Assembly (NCBI GenBank): GCA_010912705.1
Contig: POWB01000011.1
Span: forward strand, 1 to 64,000
DNA: 64,000 nucleotides
DNA from: Halochromatium sp.
GTDB taxonomy: Bacteria > Pseudomonadota > Gammaproteobacteria > Chromatiales > Chromatiaceae
Direction: 5' to 3'
Each line of letters opens with the position of its first letter. The stretch's first letter is position 1. The notes beneath the pieces were generated by a model. The model was not told the origin of the DNA. It searched no databases and worked only from the letters and a program-made list of their open reading frames with translations. A program made the position numbers and the translations under genes. This document shows positions 1-9,090 of this stretch, in pieces.

Positions 1-72
1 GAAGAATGGGTTGAGTCGCACCTCGGCGAATCGATGCTCAAGCGCCGCAGGCAGGCCCTGAAGCCGACATAA
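1..72 (+). CDS. C-terminal end of an unidentified protein (partial)
   Basis: The first 72 bases read in frame 1 as 23 residues ending in TAA. The tail is basic (it contains KRRRQALKPT). The gene starts before the window, so its family cannot be told. It points towards the toxin-antitoxin cassettes, which lie on the opposite strand. Confidence 0.4.
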   Translation, partial: EEWVESHLGESMLKRRRQALKPT

Positions 73-129
73 AAACTGCATGAAAATATTGAGGCTGTTG
101 GAGGGCAAATTGAACTACCTACCCTCAGA

Positions 130-204
130 GCCCAACGTTAGCCATCACCCAACGCGGAAGGAGCGCTAGCGACTGTAGCGGTCGGGTGGATGGCCTTGTT
201 GGGC
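130..204 (-). repeat. attC-like integron recombination site (75 bp)
   Basis: The site is bounded by GCCCAAC (130-136) and GTTGGGC (198-204), which fit the RYYYAAC / GTTRRRY core-site rule. Inside, the outer segments (TTAGCCATCACCC and GGGTGGATGGCC) are imperfectly complementary, as expected for the folded bottom strand of an attC site. On the minus strand it lies at the 3' end of a PIN/antitoxin cassette. The antitoxin reading frame runs into it and gains the tail NKAIHPTA, which is simply translated attC sequence. Assignment is from sequence pattern only; no integrase gene is visible. Confidence 0.7.
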
Positions 205-341
205 ATCTTTTCAAGCAGGACCTCTAAGGTACCGCTATGCGCCTTGAGATATTCTTTTTCCTGTACCCATGACATACCTTGGGTTTCTTGTGACATCTTG
301 TCTCTGATATTTCTCATTAACTCAACAGACTTAATCTTCAT
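138..341 (-). CDS. small antitoxin-like protein of a PIN toxin-antitoxin cassette
   Basis: A 67-residue protein that overlaps the 3' end of the PIN gene by 11 bp. The N-terminal 45 residues (MKIKSVELMRNIRDKMSQET...) resemble the short antitoxins that follow PIN toxins, with an RNIRDKMSQETQGMS segment rather than a classical AbrB or RHH fold that I can name. Its last about 20 residues (from NKAIHPTA) are encoded by the attC-like site, so the ancestral stop was probably lost or lay just before it. Likely role: neutralises the upstream PIN RNase by binding it. The toxin-first gene order is the reverse of canonical vapBC. Confidence 0.6.
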   Translation of the reverse strand: MKIKSVELMRNIRDKMSQETQGMSWVQEKEYLKAHSGTLEVLLEKMPNKAIHPTATVASAPSALGDG

Positions 342-792
342 AATCTATGACCTCTATTGGCGTACGAATCTCTAATATCGGATATCCAAGCCGTAAATTC
401 ACAGAATTGTATCCATATATTCTTTCGAGGTTCACGATGTGCTTGAAATTCCAACTTACAAGAACATCCACACGACTGATTGTAGCCGTTGCAATGTGCT
501 GCGCATCCACTCGGCTTTTCTTAGACACAACGCCTTCTCGCAAATATGTGTCTGCTAGATCGTTGGCTTCTTTAGTAAATTCTATAAATTCGATATGATC
601 TTTTGGCACAGAAAGCAAGACATCACGAACAGATCGGGGCGCCGATTCCAGCTCGGCAATTGTAAGATTTGAAATTACCAGTACCGTTGAGCCTGACTTA
701 AAAGTATCGAATAACGACAGAGATCCATCTTCGAACTCAACATCGAGGCAGCCACCAATTACTGATGTATCTGTATATATTCTGCGTTTCAT
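331..792 (-). CDS. PIN-domain ribonuclease toxin (VapC-like)
   Basis: PIN fold protein of about 153 residues. The acidic residues of the family are visible: the Asp in IYTDTSVIGG near the N-terminus, the Glu in TIAELESAP, and the Asp in VDAQHIATA, followed by VSWNFKHIVN. PIN toxins of toxin-antitoxin systems are Mg-dependent RNases that cut tRNA or rRNA. The chosen start is the ATG just before the first beta strand; a GTG at 816 would add eight residues. The start lies about 30 bp from the core of the next attC-like site, as in an integron cassette. Its antitoxin overlaps the 3' end. Confidence 0.75.
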   Translation of the reverse strand: MKRRIYTDTSVIGGCLDVEFEDGSLSLFDTFKSGSTVLVISNLTIAELESAPRSVRDVLLSVPKDHIEFIEFTKEANDLADTYLREGVVSKKSRVDAQHIATATISRVDVLVSWNFKHIVNLERIYGYNSVNLRLGYPILEIRTPIEVIDYED

Positions 793-823
793 TATTGTGA
801 TTGATTTCAGACTCACCTTATCT

Positions 824-882
824 GCTCAACGTTGCGCTCAGCCGCGCGAGGTACGAGCGTCGGCTGGAGCGTCTTGTTGGGC
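824..882 (-). repeat. attC-like integron recombination site (59 bp)
   Basis: Bounded by GCTCAAC (824-830) and GTTGGGC (876-882), both fitting the attC core consensus. Inner arms GCTCAGCCG and CGGCTGGAGC pair imperfectly. Its length of 59 bp is that of the classical 59-base element. It follows the 3' end of the first PIN/antitoxin cassette on the minus strand and is read through by that antitoxin (tail QQDAPADARTSRG). Confidence 0.72.
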
Positions 883-1059
883 GACAACGGTGCTGACCTT
901 TGGTTTGCGCGGTGGAAACGCGACGACGCGTTCAGGATGCGCGGCTTGCTTTGCCATTAAATCTTTGAAGATATCATTAATGTCGTTATTGAACTGAAGG
1001 GCGTACTCATTTCTGAGTGCTCGGGTTTCTGCAACGATAGGATCTTGCCACATAGTCAA
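838..1059 (-). CDS. antitoxin partner of the upstream PIN toxin
   Basis: A 73-residue protein starting at an ATG that overlaps the stop of the PIN gene by 4 bp. The core (DPIVAETRALRNEYALQFNNDINDIFKDL...FPPRKP) matches the small family of PIN-associated antitoxins with a DPIVxExRxxRxxxAxxFNxD motif. I know this family only as toxin-antitoxin partners. The final about 15 residues come from translation of the attC-like site. Expected to bind and silence the toxin and perhaps repress the cassette. Confidence 0.65.
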   Translation of the reverse strand: MTMWQDPIVAETRALRNEYALQFNNDINDIFKDLMAKQAAHPERVVAFPPRKPKVSTVVAQQDAPADARTSRG

Positions 1060-1529
1060 GGCTCCATGAGTTCAAAAGGAGTGCAGATGATTGGCGGCTC
1101 GTAGCCAAGCGCCCTGCAGGTGTCCTCGATTTTCGGCCGAGTGTGCGCATTCGCAATGTGCGTACAGTTCCAGGTGAGCAGATACGCGACGCCGTTTACC
1201 GCTGCTATAGCTACGTGATACGCATCCGCTTCCGCCTTTTCTGGAAGCGCATGGCTCTCGATTAGAGCCTGCGCCAGTTCCCTGACACCTTCGGAGATTT
1301 GAAGTAAGGGAAGGTCAGCGATGGCAGCCAAGCGACGCTGCGAAGCTTCTGGATGACCTCTGCTTGCTTCCGATATCACGAGATCAGATACGACGACACT
1401 GTAGTTTAGCCTACGTGTTTCCCACCATTCGATCGTCGTGGTCTGATTTGCCATCGCGCGCAAGTCGTTGCTCGGTCGAGCTGTCAAATAGCTGAAAAAT
1501 GACGTTTCAACATAAACAGTTTCCTTCAC
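1056..1529 (-). CDS. PIN-domain ribonuclease toxin (VapC-like)
   Basis: PIN protein of 157 residues starting at GTG (GTGAAGGAAACT). Conserved features are the N-terminal strand with acidic residue (TVYVETSFFSYL), the Glu in LVISEASRG, the Asp in EADAYHVAIAA and the C-terminal LLTWNCTHIANA. The residue after YV is Glu rather than the usual Asp; this variant is common in the subfamily. It leads a two-gene cassette with an overlapping antitoxin. The start lies 17 bp inside an attC-type core sequence at 1547-1553. Confidence 0.75.
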   Translation of the reverse strand: MKETVYVETSFFSYLTARPSNDLRAMANQTTTIEWWETRRLNYSVVVSDLVISEASRGHPEASQRRLAAIADLPLLQISEGVRELAQALIESHALPEKAEADAYHVAIAAVNGVAYLLTWNCTHIANAHTRPKIEDTCRALGYEPPIICTPFELMEP

Positions 1530-1546
1530 TGGAAATACCTATTTAA

Positions 1547-1580
1547 GCCCAACGTTTAGTTAAAAGTTAATTAGACAGAA
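1547..1580 (-). repeat. right half of an attC-like site (other half not recognisable)
   Basis: GCCCAAC at 1547-1553, read on the minus strand as GTTGGGC preceded by ACTAAAC, looks like the right half of another attC site just upstream of the first toxin. A matching left core is not clear. The nearest candidate, around 1639-1645 (GTTGGCC), has one mismatch and lies beyond a strong palindrome. Confidence 0.4.
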
Positions 1581-1594
1581 TGTGGATCGGGTGT

Positions 1595-1640
1595 ACTAGG
1601 CAGATTCTGTCTATCTCGGTTAGCATAGAATCTGCCTAGT
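1595..1640. repeat. perfect 14-bp inverted repeat with 18-bp spacer
   Basis: ACTAGGCAGATTCT (1595-1608) is the exact reverse complement of AGAATCTGCCTAGT (1627-1640). A third related piece, TTAGACAGAAT (1571-1581), is complementary to ATTCTGTCTA (1604-1613), so two alternative hairpins are possible. It sits at the entrance of the toxin cassette array. It could be a cruciform, a remnant of a small mobile element, or part of a recombination site. Confidence 0.6.
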
Positions 1641-1975
1641 TGGCCCAAAGCCTGCCACGAACCGTGCCCTGCACAGGCTCCGCAGATCCTTCCGTCCGCC
1701 AACCCAAAGCTAGCAAGTGTTACTTCCGACAGCAAAGAAAAAGTCGGCCGTCGATCGCTTTGGGAATCGGTTTATTGACCAGACGCAGATGAATGGCGTT
1801 AAACAGCCTACTTGACACTGTCACGCTCATCATGCTGCTGCCTACCTGAAAGCATTTCCTGAAGAGCGCCTCGCAGCTACAACCTTCAGGATGTGACGGC
1901 TAGCCAGAACAGCTAATCAGGCTAGATAGAATCGCTGACTGGCAGCTTGTCCAATTCGTCGATGCCGTCTGAAAA
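1641..1975. other. intergenic stretch without a recognised gene
   Basis: About 335 bp between the palindrome and the metallophosphatase gene. All frames are interrupted by stops and I recognise no RNA, promoter or protein similarity. It may hold decayed mobile DNA. Confidence 0.3.
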
Positions 1976-3172
1976 TTACCCATCACAGCAGGTGCAACTA
2001 GCGCGTCTGGGATCGACTAAGGCGACATCAGCGACTCGATTATCGCAAGCTTGCGAAGCAGACAGGATTGTCTTGCTGGCGCTCGCTTCATACGCTTGCG
2101 GCTGAGCCCAGGCACGCGGCACGCGTTCGCGGTGATCACGCTGTTCGCGGTGCGATCCGACATCAGGAGAGATCGATGTAAACGCCTCAACTGCCGATGG
2201 ATACACCACCGAGATCGCAAACGGCTCGGCAGGATCTGAGGTCAGGCTCACCCAAACGCCGCCAAGGAATGGCGAGCCTGGAACCTCAAGGCGCCATAAA
2301 CGCTCGGCGCCTTTCACCCTCGACCGAGTGCGCAGCAGCGGCTGATTGAACTGGAAGCGATGGGTGTCGCCATGGACGGCTAGCACCGGCCCTGAATAGC
2401 TGCTGAGCAACGCCTCAAGATCGGCCATGAACGGCGCGAAGCCTGGCGACGCCGGTGAGCGCTCGAACAACGGATTGGCATGGAACAGCAGCACCATCGC
2501 CCGCGCCTGAGACTGCTGCGCGACGCGGGTCGCCTCGCGCAAGAGTCTGCGATTGGCCGCCGAGCGTTGCCGCCATTCGGCCATCGCGGCGGTGTTTTTC
2601 GAGCGATGATTGTTGTCGCTGCCGACCAGATGCAGCAACACCAGCATCACGCCATCCTTGAGGGTATAGGCATTCTCCGGATAGGCCGGGTCTGGCACCC
2701 GCAGATCAAGCGCCGCGTTGTGCAGCACCTCGGGGTCAGCAAAGAAGCGCGCTCGCAGCGCTGTGAGGCGCTCGAGCGGATCGAGCCCGCCGGCGGACTG
2801 GCGATGACAGTCGGTCCACTCGTTATCGCCGGGGGTGTAGAGCATGGGCACCGGTTGGTCTTGGAACAGGCCGGCGATGCGTCGATTGCGCGCCTCGGTA
2901 CAGGGCTCGCCGCCACCTTTGATATCGCCGACATGGACGATGAACGGCGGGGCCTGCTCAGCGGCCTCTTGCAACAGGCGTTTGAAGGGCGCGTACTCGG
3001 CATTGCCATAGGGCGCATCGCCAACCACGAAGAAGCGCAGTCCAGTTCCGGGCGGCTCTGAGCCTTCCAGCGGCAGCGCTGCGCCGCGCCCCCAAAACAG
3101 ATTGAACAGCAGCGTCAGGAGAGCGATACGCCAAAACGGACGCAACAGGCCTCGCACCTCAGTAGCGGCCAT
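1976..3172 (-). CDS. secreted calcineurin-like metallophosphatase
   Basis: A 398-residue protein with a hydrophobic N-terminal segment (residues 14-27, then RGAALP), read as a signal peptide or anchor. Metallophosphoesterase motifs follow in order: FFVVGDAPYG (the usual D-x-H/A site), IVHVGDIKGGG, TPGDNEW (in place of GNHD), LLFHANP and AVHGDTHRF. This arrangement fits the dinuclear metal phosphoesterase fold, acting outside the cytoplasm; the substrate is unknown. The last about 60 residues are rich in Arg, His and Ser and look unrelated to the domain, perhaps a shifted tail. It overlaps the upstream cyclic-nucleotide-binding gene by 14 bp, so the two are probably co-transcribed. Confidence 0.75.
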   Translation of the reverse strand: MAATEVRGLLRPFWRIALLTLLFNLFWGRGAALPLEGSEPPGTGLRFFVVGDAPYGNAEYAPFKRLLQEAAEQAPPFIVHVGDIKGGGEPCTEARNRRIAGLFQDQPVPMLYTPGDNEWTDCHRQSAGGLDPLERLTALRARFFADPEVLHNAALDLRVPDPAYPENAYTLKDGVMLVLLHLVGSDNNHRSKNTAAMAEWRQRSAANRRLLREATRVAQQSQARAMVLLFHANPLFERSPASPGFAPFMADLEALLSSYSGPVLAVHGDTHRFQFNQPLLRTRSRVKGAERLWRLEVPGSPFLGGVWVSLTSDPAEPFAISVVYPSAVEAFTSISPDVGSHREQRDHRERVPRAWAQPQAYEASASKTILSASQACDNRVADVALVDPRRASCTCCDG

Positions 3173-3653
3173 GCGACCGGGTCACATAGTTGCGCAGTGC
3201 ATCGGACTCCTGATTCGCCCGCATCAGGTTGCTGTGGGTAATCCGGAACAGCGCCCGCATGACCTTGAGCACCAGCATCGGATGCTGCGCGAGCAAGACC
3301 TCAAAGTCATCCGGCTCCAGCGTCAATACCACGCCATCACCGGCCGCGCGTAATCCCGCCTTGCGCGGCGAGCCGTCAACAAAGGCGCGAGTTCCGGCAC
3401 ATTCGCCAGGCGACATCCGATAGACCGCCGAGTCCGCGCCCTGATGCTCATGGAGCACATCGAGACGGCCCTCGACCAGCACAAACAGGGTACGCCTCGC
3501 GTCGCCCTCCACCACCAGGGACTCCTGCCCTGCCAGCCGCACGACGCCCATCGCCTGCGCTAGGGTTGCGACCTCGCTCGCATCGAGCTCTTCGGCCAGT
3601 ACCGAGGCCTGCAGCCAGGCCGTCTTTTGTTGATCAGTGGTTTGATCAGTCAT
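3159..3653 (-). CDS. stand-alone cyclic-nucleotide-binding domain protein (Crp-like fold, no HTH)
   Basis: A 164-residue protein consisting almost only of a cNMP-binding beta-roll: GQESLVVEGDARRTLFVLVEGRLDVL, then the phosphate-binding-cassette region MSPGECAGTRAFVDGSPRKAGLRAAGDGVVLTLEPDDFEVLL, then a C-terminal helix (HPMLVLKVMRALFRITHSNLM). Crp has a winged helix after this; here the protein simply ends. Either it acts through a partner or it does not bind DNA. Its stop overlaps the start of the phosphatase gene, suggesting that phosphatase and domain protein work together. A cAMP phosphodiesterase-like gene lies 4 kb away. Confidence 0.75.
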   Translation of the reverse strand: MTDQTTDQQKTAWLQASVLAEELDASEVATLAQAMGVVRLAGQESLVVEGDARRTLFVLVEGRLDVLHEHQGADSAVYRMSPGECAGTRAFVDGSPRKAGLRAAGDGVVLTLEPDDFEVLLAQHPMLVLKVMRALFRITHSNLMRANQESDALRNYVTRSHGRY

Positions 3654-3843
3654 CAGCAGTCTCTACCCTTTGGGATCACGGATCGACGATTTGAACAGCC
3701 TAGCAAACCCCGGTGACGCCCCGGTGTCAATGACCAGAGGATGATCAAGTTATCATCGGGCATTGCCCGCGCGGCGAGGCATGCCAGGGCTTAAACTGTA
3801 CCTTCTGACCTGATGCAGATACTGACCAGAGCGACCTCGCCTC

Positions 3844-5721
<1,878 letters not shown>

Positions 5722-5796
5722 ATACAGGCCTGACAACCTCGCCTCGCAATGCCCAGGCTCGCGCCCTACTCTCATAGTGCGGAACCACCCCGGAAA

Positions 5797-7557
5797 ATGA
5801 ATCGCTTGAAATTCAGGTTAATCGATGCCCTGGTCACCGGCGCGGCGCTGACACTGATGGTCGTCGGCCTGCTCTGGCTGATCGCCACCGACCGCGGTCT
5901 GATCGACGAGGAGGTTGTGCTCGAGCAGGCGCCGGTGACCCTTTACCAGCCAACCAGCTCGAACCCAGCGCCAGTGGTCGTGGTCGCCCATGGCTTTTCC
6001 GGCTCGCGCCAGATGATGGAGCCCTTTGCCCGCACCTTAGCGCGTAACGGCTATGTCGCCCTCAGCTTCGATTTCCCCGGCCATGGCGCGAATCCGCTAC
6101 CGCTGGAAGGCAAGATCGGCGATCAACAGCGTGTTCAGGCCCTGCTCGATGCGCTTTCGGCGGTCGTCGACTATGCCAGCACGCTGCCGCAATACGATGG
6201 CCGGCTGGCGCTGCTCGGGCATTCCATGGCCGGCGACATCGCTGTTCGCTATGCCGACCTGAGCAGCGATCACAGCCAAGCAAAACGGCCCGATCAACCT
6301 GCGACTGGCAGGGATGCGATCCGTCATCAGCCTGGCGACCCTGAGGACACTCTCAGCACCAGCACCAGCACCAGCACCAGCACCAGCACGCATGCCGAAT
6401 CCGAAGCCGGTGCAGATACTGATGGGCCTGCCGCCGAGCTCGACGCCATCGTCGCGATCTCCCCCTATCTGTCCCATGACCTTGGCGAGCACAGATCCGG
6501 CCGCACCCCGGATAACCTGCTGTTCATCTATGGCGAATGGGAGCCGCAGATGATCCTCGACCAAGGCCGCGACGCGGTTGCGGCTGTCGCCGATCTGCCG
6601 AGCAGCGAGATCGAGCCCAACATCACCTACGGCGACCTCGACCTCGGCAGCGCGCGACGGCTGGTCGTCGCCGAGAATGTCGAGCATATTGGCGTGCTCT
6701 ACAGCGCCTCCGCGCTTGAAGCGGCCCTCGACTGGCTCGACCAGGTCTTCGACCACCAGGGCAGCGGCTGGATCGACGCCCGTGGCGCCTGGCTTGGGCT
6801 CTATTTCCTTGGCGTCGTCCTGCTCGCCTGGCCCCTCTCACGCCTGCTGCCACAGGTAAGCAGCGAGCCCCTCGGCGCCGGCCTCGATTGGCGTCGGCTG
6901 CTCCCGGCCGCGCTGCTACCCGCCCTGCTGACGCCGCTCATCCTGCGGCCCTTCCCGAGCGATTTCCTGTCGATCGCGATCGCCGACTACATCGCCCTAC
7001 ACTTTGCCGTCTATGCGCTGCTCACCTGGCTGATGCTGCTGTTGATCCGCCGACGCCCCAGCGAGAACCAAGGCCCGAATCAGGCAGCAGGTCAGCCCGA
7101 GCAACGCGGCGCGCGCATCTCCGTCTCGAGCTTCCTACTAGCGCTGCTCGCAGTGATCCTCTATCAGACCCTCAGCATCGCGCTACCAACCGACCTCTAC
7201 GTCGCCGCCTTCCTGCCCGACCCGCACCGCTTCGGCATCTTGGCGGTGCTCCTCGTCGCAACCACGGCCTGGTTTGTCGCCGACGAATGGCTGACCCGCG
7301 GCCGCGGGGTCTTCGCCGGCGGCTATGCGCTCACCAAGCTATTGTTCCTGATCTCGCTGATGCTGGCGGTGGTGCTGAACCTTGAGGAGCTGTTCTTCCT
7401 CGTCATCATCATCCCGGCCATCCTGATCCTGTTCGTGGTCTTTGGCCTGTTCAGCGGTTGGATCTACCGGCGCACCGGGCACCCGCTAGTGGCCGCGCTC
7501 GCCAATGCGCTGGTCTTTGCGGTCGCCATCACCGCCAGCTTCCCGATCGCGGACTAA
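5797..7557 (+). CDS. alpha/beta hydrolase with N-terminal anchor and C-terminal membrane segments
   Basis: The protein has an N-terminal membrane helix (DALVTGAALTLMVVGLLWLI), then an alpha/beta hydrolase domain: PVVVVAHGFSGSRQMM (oxyanion region), SFDFPGHG and the nucleophile elbow LLGHSMAGD. A late His (NVEHIGVLYS) is a plausible third catalytic residue. After the domain come about six hydrophobic segments in the last 260 residues. The hydrolase core is interrupted by a 70-residue Ser/Thr/Asp-rich insertion that holds a hexamer repeat. An ATG at 5749 would add 16 residues but would place charged residues before the anchor; I prefer 5797. Substrate unknown; likely a membrane-bound esterase or lipase-like enzyme facing the periplasm. 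Confidence 0.8.
   Translation: MNRLKFRLIDALVTGAALTLMVVGLLWLIATDRGLIDEEVVLEQAPVTLYQPTSSNPAPVVVVAHGFSGSRQMMEPFARTLARNGYVALSFDFPGHGANPLPLEGKIGDQQRVQALLDALSAVVDYASTLPQYDGRLALLGHSMAGDIAVRYADLSSDHSQAKRPDQPATGRDAIRHQPGDPEDTLSTSTSTSTSTSTHAESEAGADTDGPAAELDAIVAISPYLSHDLGEHRSGRTPDNLLFIYGEWEPQMILDQGRDAVAAVADLPSSEIEPNITYGDLDLGSARRLVVAENVEHIGVLYSASALEAALDWLDQVFDHQGSGWIDARGAWLGLYFLGVVLLAWPLSRLLPQVSSEPLGAGLDWRRLLPAALLPALLTPLILRPFPSDFLSIAIADYIALHFAVYALLTWLMLLLIRRRPSENQGPNQAAGQPEQRGARISVSSFLLALLAVILYQTLSIALPTDLYVAAFLPDPHRFGILAVLLVATTAWFVADEWLTRGRGVFAGGYALTKLLFLISLMLAVVLNLEELFFLVIIIPAILILFVVFGLFSGWIYRRTGHPLVAALANALVFAVAITASFPIAD
6355..6390 (+). repeat. hexanucleotide tandem repeat (AGCACC) x5-6, in frame
   Basis: Five exact AGCACC units (6355-6384) and a sixth with one change, encoding alternating Ser-Thr inside the hydrolase gene. 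The unit length keeps the reading frame, so copy-number change would only lengthen or shorten a flexible loop. Confidence 0.9.
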
Positions 7558-7580
7558 GCTCAGGCACCTTCAAGCATTCG

Positions 7581-7622
7581 GCAGCAGGCAGCAGGCAGCA
7601 GGCAGCAGGCAGCAGGCAGCAA
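7581..7622 (+). repeat. heptanucleotide tandem repeat (GCAGCAG) x6
   Basis: Five exact GCAGCAG copies and a sixth ending GCAGCAA, directly after the hydrolase gene and 155 bp before the cpdA-type gene. A 7-bp unit would shift any frame, and it lies outside the genes. It could affect spacing in a promoter region. Confidence 0.9.
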
Positions 7623-7776
7623 ACGCCATGATCGCTGTTGATCTGGTGTCGGACGACTCAAATCGCGAACTGCGTCATAGTTTGGGCGATGCCGCATTGC
7701 TCTCCCTAGGCGGCAATGCTATAGCCTTGTTAGCTAAGCACTCCACGCAAGGCATTGAGCTCGAAAATCGCTTCCA

Positions 7777-8661
7777 ATGGCCCAAACCGACCGATTATCG
7801 CCCGATAGCATCGACAACAAGGCCATCGAAGCGCCGCGCATCGTCGGCAGATCGAGCACTTGGACCCGGGATAGCCATTCCAACACTCAGCGCATCCTCC
7901 AGCTCACTGACATCCATCTCTACGCGGAGCCCGATCGTCGACTCTTCGACCAATGCACCCGCAGTAGCTTCGCGGCGGTGATCGCGCTCGCGCAAGCAAC
8001 ACAGTGGCCACCGGATGCGATCCTCTTCACCGGCGATCTGGTCCATGACGAGCGCGCCGAAGGCTATCGCCATCTCAGAGCGTGCATCGACAACCTCGGC
8101 TGTCCCTGTTTCTGCATCCCAGGCAACCATGATCGCCCTGATCTGCTCGCCTCGGAGGTCGAGCCGGGAGCGGACCGCGACATGCGTATTCAGCGTCTTG
8201 GTGCTTGGGATCTGATCCTGCTTGATTCGACCATCCCGGGCTCGGAAGGCGGTCGACTCCAACCGCACAGCCTCGCCACCTTAGCGCGGCATCTCGAGCA
8301 ACAACGGGAATCCAGCCAGCAACGCCCAGCGCTGGTTGCCCTCCACCACCAACCCATCCCCGTTGGCAGCCGCTGGCTCGATACCATGCAGGTCGAGAAC
8401 GGCGCTGAACTCATGGCACTCGCCGAGCAGTACCCCCAGTTGCGGGTCATCCTCTGGGGCCACGTGCATCAGACCTTCGACCGTCAGCTAGATGGCACTC
8501 GACTCCTCGCCACCCCATCGACCTGCGCGCAGTTCAAGCCGGGCAGCGACGATTTTGCTCTGGACGCACAGGCACCCGGCTACCGCTGGCTCGAGCTAGA
8601 GCCAGATGGAAATCTGAGAACCGGAGTCGAACGACTCGCTACTGAGGCGCTGGACACCTAA
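7777..8661 (+). CDS. cpdA: 3',5'-cyclic-AMP phosphodiesterase (CpdA family)
   Basis: A 294-residue class III phosphodiesterase. All metal-site motifs are present: LTDIHL, FTGDLVHDE, IPGNHD, ALHHQPIPVGS, GHVHQTFD, plus ATPSTCAQFKPGSDDF, which is typical of CpdA. It hydrolyses cAMP to AMP in the cytoplasm with Fe/Mn-type metals. The N-terminus is about 25 residues longer than in Escherichia coli CpdA; no internal ATG precedes the first strand. The cyclic-nucleotide-binding protein at 3.2-3.7 kb suggests that cAMP signalling operates in this organism. Confidence 0.88.
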   Translation: MAQTDRLSPDSIDNKAIEAPRIVGRSSTWTRDSHSNTQRILQLTDIHLYAEPDRRLFDQCTRSSFAAVIALAQATQWPPDAILFTGDLVHDERAEGYRHLRACIDNLGCPCFCIPGNHDRPDLLASEVEPGADRDMRIQRLGAWDLILLDSTIPGSEGGRLQPHSLATLARHLEQQRESSQQRPALVALHHQPIPVGSRWLDTMQVENGAELMALAEQYPQLRVILWGHVHQTFDRQLDGTRLLATPSTCAQFKPGSDDFALDAQAPGYRWLELEPDGNLRTGVERLATEALDT

Positions 8662-8679
8662 GCGCCCTTTAGAATCTGT

Positions 8680-8715
8680 CTCTAAGCAAGCCTCTAAGCA
8701 AGCCTCTAAGCAAGA
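8680..8715 (+). repeat. 12-bp tandem repeat (CTCTAAGCAAGC) x3
   Basis: Three copies of a dodecamer, the last diverging at its final base, in the gap between the convergent cpdA and acylphosphatase genes. No function is evident. Confidence 0.8.
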
Positions 8716-8774
8716 GCTCAGCAATAAGCGGCACAACGCCTTCAACGAGGCCAGCTCCAGCAGGAATGGCTCAG

Positions 8775-9080
8775 TCAACGGGTCAAAAAACCGCTCAGCG
8801 GCCGGTAATCTTGGGTCTCGCAAGCCACCGCGGAGACCTCCGCGGCGGAGGGTCCACGATGTAGCCAGGCCTTGAAGCTGGTGAGTGCATCAGAGTCGCC
8901 GCAGGCTAGCACCTCGACCCGTCCATCGGGCAGGTTGCGGGCGTGGCCGGTGATGCCAAGCCGCTGCGCCTCATGCGCTGCTGAGGCGCGGAAGTAGACG
9001 CCTTGCACCCGACCGCTAACAAAGCAGCGGATGCAGCGCGCACCGGCCCATCCAGAGGGTTGCTTGGGATCGATCATCAA
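8775..9080 (-). CDS. acyP: acylphosphatase
   Basis: A 101-residue single-domain enzyme that hydrolyses acyl phosphates. The family signature is clear: VSGRVQGVYFR, whose Arg binds phosphate, and GHARNLPDGRVEV, whose Asn positions the water. The length fits the family (about 90-100). It lies 10 bp after the thioredoxin-fold gene on the same strand, so the two are probably co-transcribed. Confidence 0.92.
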   Translation of the reverse strand: MMIDPKQPSGWAGARCIRCFVSGRVQGVYFRASAAHEAQRLGITGHARNLPDGRVEVLACGDSDALTSFKAWLHRGPSAAEVSAVACETQDYRPLSGFLTR

Positions 9081-9090
9081 AAAATCTCAG

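Noticed and set aside
6097-6756. Minus-strand frame of 219 codons
   Set aside because: Antisense to the alpha/beta hydrolase; no domain and repeats mirrored from the Ser-Thr insert.
7700-7740. CTTGTTAGC near the cpdA start, resembling an attC core
   Set aside because: GTTAGCT does not fit GTTRRRY and no matching RYYYAAC lies within 150 bp.
7505-7981. Plus-strand frame across the heptamer repeat
   Set aside because: It starts inside the hydrolase gene and ends inside cpdA in another frame; it merely bridges the 7-bp repeat.
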